64,000 bases of DNA. Origin: Pseudomonas sp. RIT-PI-q (GTDB lineage Bacteria; Pseudomonadota; Gammaproteobacteria; Pseudomonadales; Pseudomonadaceae). A program made the position numbers and the translations under genes. Within the stretch, counting starts at the first letter, position 1. Each line of letters opens with the position of its first letter. A model generated the notes under the pieces. It was not told the DNA's origin, made no database searches, and saw only the letters and a program-made list of their open reading frames with translations. The stretch lies in the NCBI RefSeq assembly GCF_001297125.1, contig NZ_LHPC01000021.1, forward strand, positions 282,031 through 346,030, given 5' to 3'. Below, one piece after another: positions 62,841-64,000 of the stretch.

Positions 62841-64000
62841 TAGGAGCTGGCTTGCCAGCGAAGGTTTTGAATGCGCCACGTTTACCTGTTGAAACGCGTC
62901 ATCGTTAACGACCTTCGCTGGCAAGCCAGCTCCTACAGGGGATTGGTGGGCGAAATGAATAAGAGGCCGCACACGCTCAAGGTAGGAGCTGGCTTGCCAG
63001 CGAAGATTCCGAATACGCCACGTTTACCCTGTTGAAACGCGTCATCGTTAACGTCCTTCGTGGCAAGCCAGCTCCTACAGGGGATTGGTGGGCGAAATGA
63101 ATAAGAGGCCGCACACGGTCAAGGTAGGAGCTGGCTTGCCAGCGAAGATCCCGAATACGCCACGTTTATCCTGTTGGAACGCGTCATCGTTAACGTCCTT
63201 CGCTGGCAAGCCAGCTCCTACAGGGGATTGGTGGGCGAAATGAATAAGAGGCCGCACACGGTCAAGGTAGGAGCTGGCTTGCCAGCGAAGATTCCGAATA
63301 CGCCACGTTTACCCTGTTGAAACGCGTCATCGTTAACGTCCTTCGCTGGCAAGCCAGCTCCTACAGGGGATTGGTGGGCGAAAGGAATAAGAGGCCGCAC
63401 ACGCTCAAGGTAGGAGCTGGCTTGCCAGCGAAGGTTTTGAATGCGCCACGTTTACCTGTTGAAACGCGTCATCGTTAACGACCTTCGCTGGCAAGCCAGC
63501 TCCTACAGGGGATTGGTGGGTGAAAGGAATAAGAGGCCGCACACGCTCAAGGTAGGAGCTGGCTTGCCAGCGAAGATTCCGAATACGCCACGTTTACCCT
63601 GTTGAAACGCGTCATCGTTAACGTCCTTCGCTGGCAAGCCAGCTCCTACAGGGGATTGGTGGGCGAAATGAATAAGAGGCCGCACACGGTCAAGGTAGGA
63701 GCTGGCTTGCCAGCGAAGATCCCGAATACGCCACGTTTATCCTGTTGGAACGCGTCATCGTTAACGACCTTCGCTGGCGAGCCAGCTCCTACAGGGGATT
63801 GGTGGGTGAAAGGAATAAGAGGCCGCACACGGTCAAGGTAGGAGCTGGCTTGCCAGCGAAGGTTTTGAATGCGCCACGTTTACCCTGTTGAAACGCGTCA
63901 TCGTTAACGTCCTTCGCTGGCAAGCCAGCTCCTACAGGGGATTGGTGGGTGAAAGGAATAAGAGGCCGCACACGGTCAAGGTAGGCGCTGGCGAGCCATG
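62841..64000. repeat. Tandem array of 142-143-bp REP pairs (at least 8 units)
   Basis: Units start at 62841, 62983, 63125, 63268, 63411, 63553, 63696, 63839 and 63982 (cut by the window end). Each has two inverted TAGGAGCTGGCTTGCCAGCGA arms around a 50-bp core, then the linker GGGGATTGGTGGG...GGCCGCACACG. Small differences define three core types in the order A B C B A B C A, indicating block duplication. Repeated 60-codon frames here are only translations of the repeat. Confidence 0.95.

Noticed and set aside
62775..63971. Repeated near-identical 60-65-codon frames (SPVGAGLPAK type)
   Set aside because: They are translations of the REP palindromes and linker, repeated with the array, and not genes.
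62841..64000. Possible CRISPR array
   Set aside because: Units are 142-143 bp with two inverted arms, and the segments between them are also repeated and not unique spacers. No cas genes are present.

Overview
The window reads as chromosome of a Pseudomonas, most likely of the P. fluorescens group. The evidence is the GC-rich coding, the dense palindromic REP/BIME repeats typical of that group, and long gene runs in the order I remember from P. aeruginosa (queA-tgt-yajC-secDF, iscRSUA-hscBA-fdx-iscX-ndk, rlmN-pilF-rodZ-ispG-hisS-yfgM-bamB-der, lepA-lepB-rnc-era-recO-pdxJ, mltF/purL). Most of it is housekeeping core genome.

Layout. 0-2 kb: a flavodoxin-fold oxidoreductase divergent from a LysR regulator, which overlaps a small exported protein. 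2.2-7.3 kb: an NAD-linked molybdenum formate dehydrogenase operon (fdsG-B-A-D, minus strand, each gene overlapping the next by ATGA). 7.7-11.7 kb: an accessory islet of small poorly known genes (PH-like, DUF3077, DUF6429, an AT-rich membrane protein and two hypotheticals) ending at a tRNA-Leu. 12-17.4 kb: queuosine synthesis and the SecDF-YajC translocon accessory. 17.5-21 kb: glycine-zipper protein, SuhB, TrmJ, CysE. 21-26.7 kb: the complete ISC iron-sulfur operon. 26.9-36.3 kb: ndk, rlmN, pilF, rodZ-like, ispG, hisS, yfgM, bamB, der. 36.6-38.6 kb: a transaminase/omega-amidase pair. 38.8-43.6 kb: leuA, an M23 peptidase and xseA. 43.7-50 kb: TauE-like exporter, holC, pepA, lptF, lptG. 50-56.2 kb: lepA, lepB, rnc, era, recO, pdxJ. 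56.4-62.3 kb: mltF, purL and a NIF3-like protein. 62.4-64 kb: a large tandem REP array that runs off the end of the window.

The most interesting signal is in the islet. A roughly 400-bp module occurs twice in the same orientation (about 8684-9087 and 9616-10018), flanking the DUF6429 gene. On the minus strand each copy has a promoter-like pair with 17-bp spacing, a 5' hairpin, an intrinsic-terminator-like hairpin, a second pairing that overlaps or abuts that terminator, a multi-hairpin domain with a C(UUCG)G loop, and then the DUF3077 start. Base changes between the copies are largely compensatory in the proposed stems, which suggests a structured leader or attenuator RNA. In copy 1 it is followed by an apparent 34-codon ORF that is translationally coupled to DUF3077. 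In copy 2 the DUF3077 gene is reduced to about 10 codons with a mutated start.

Other points worth a look: a possible attenuator peptide upstream of leuA, a tandem duplication of the der 3' end with its terminator, two REP arrays of different architecture, and gene-order breaks (holC-pepA-lptFG next to lepA-pdxJ) at or near repeat-rich intergenic regions. All family assignments come from reading the translations. No database search was possible.
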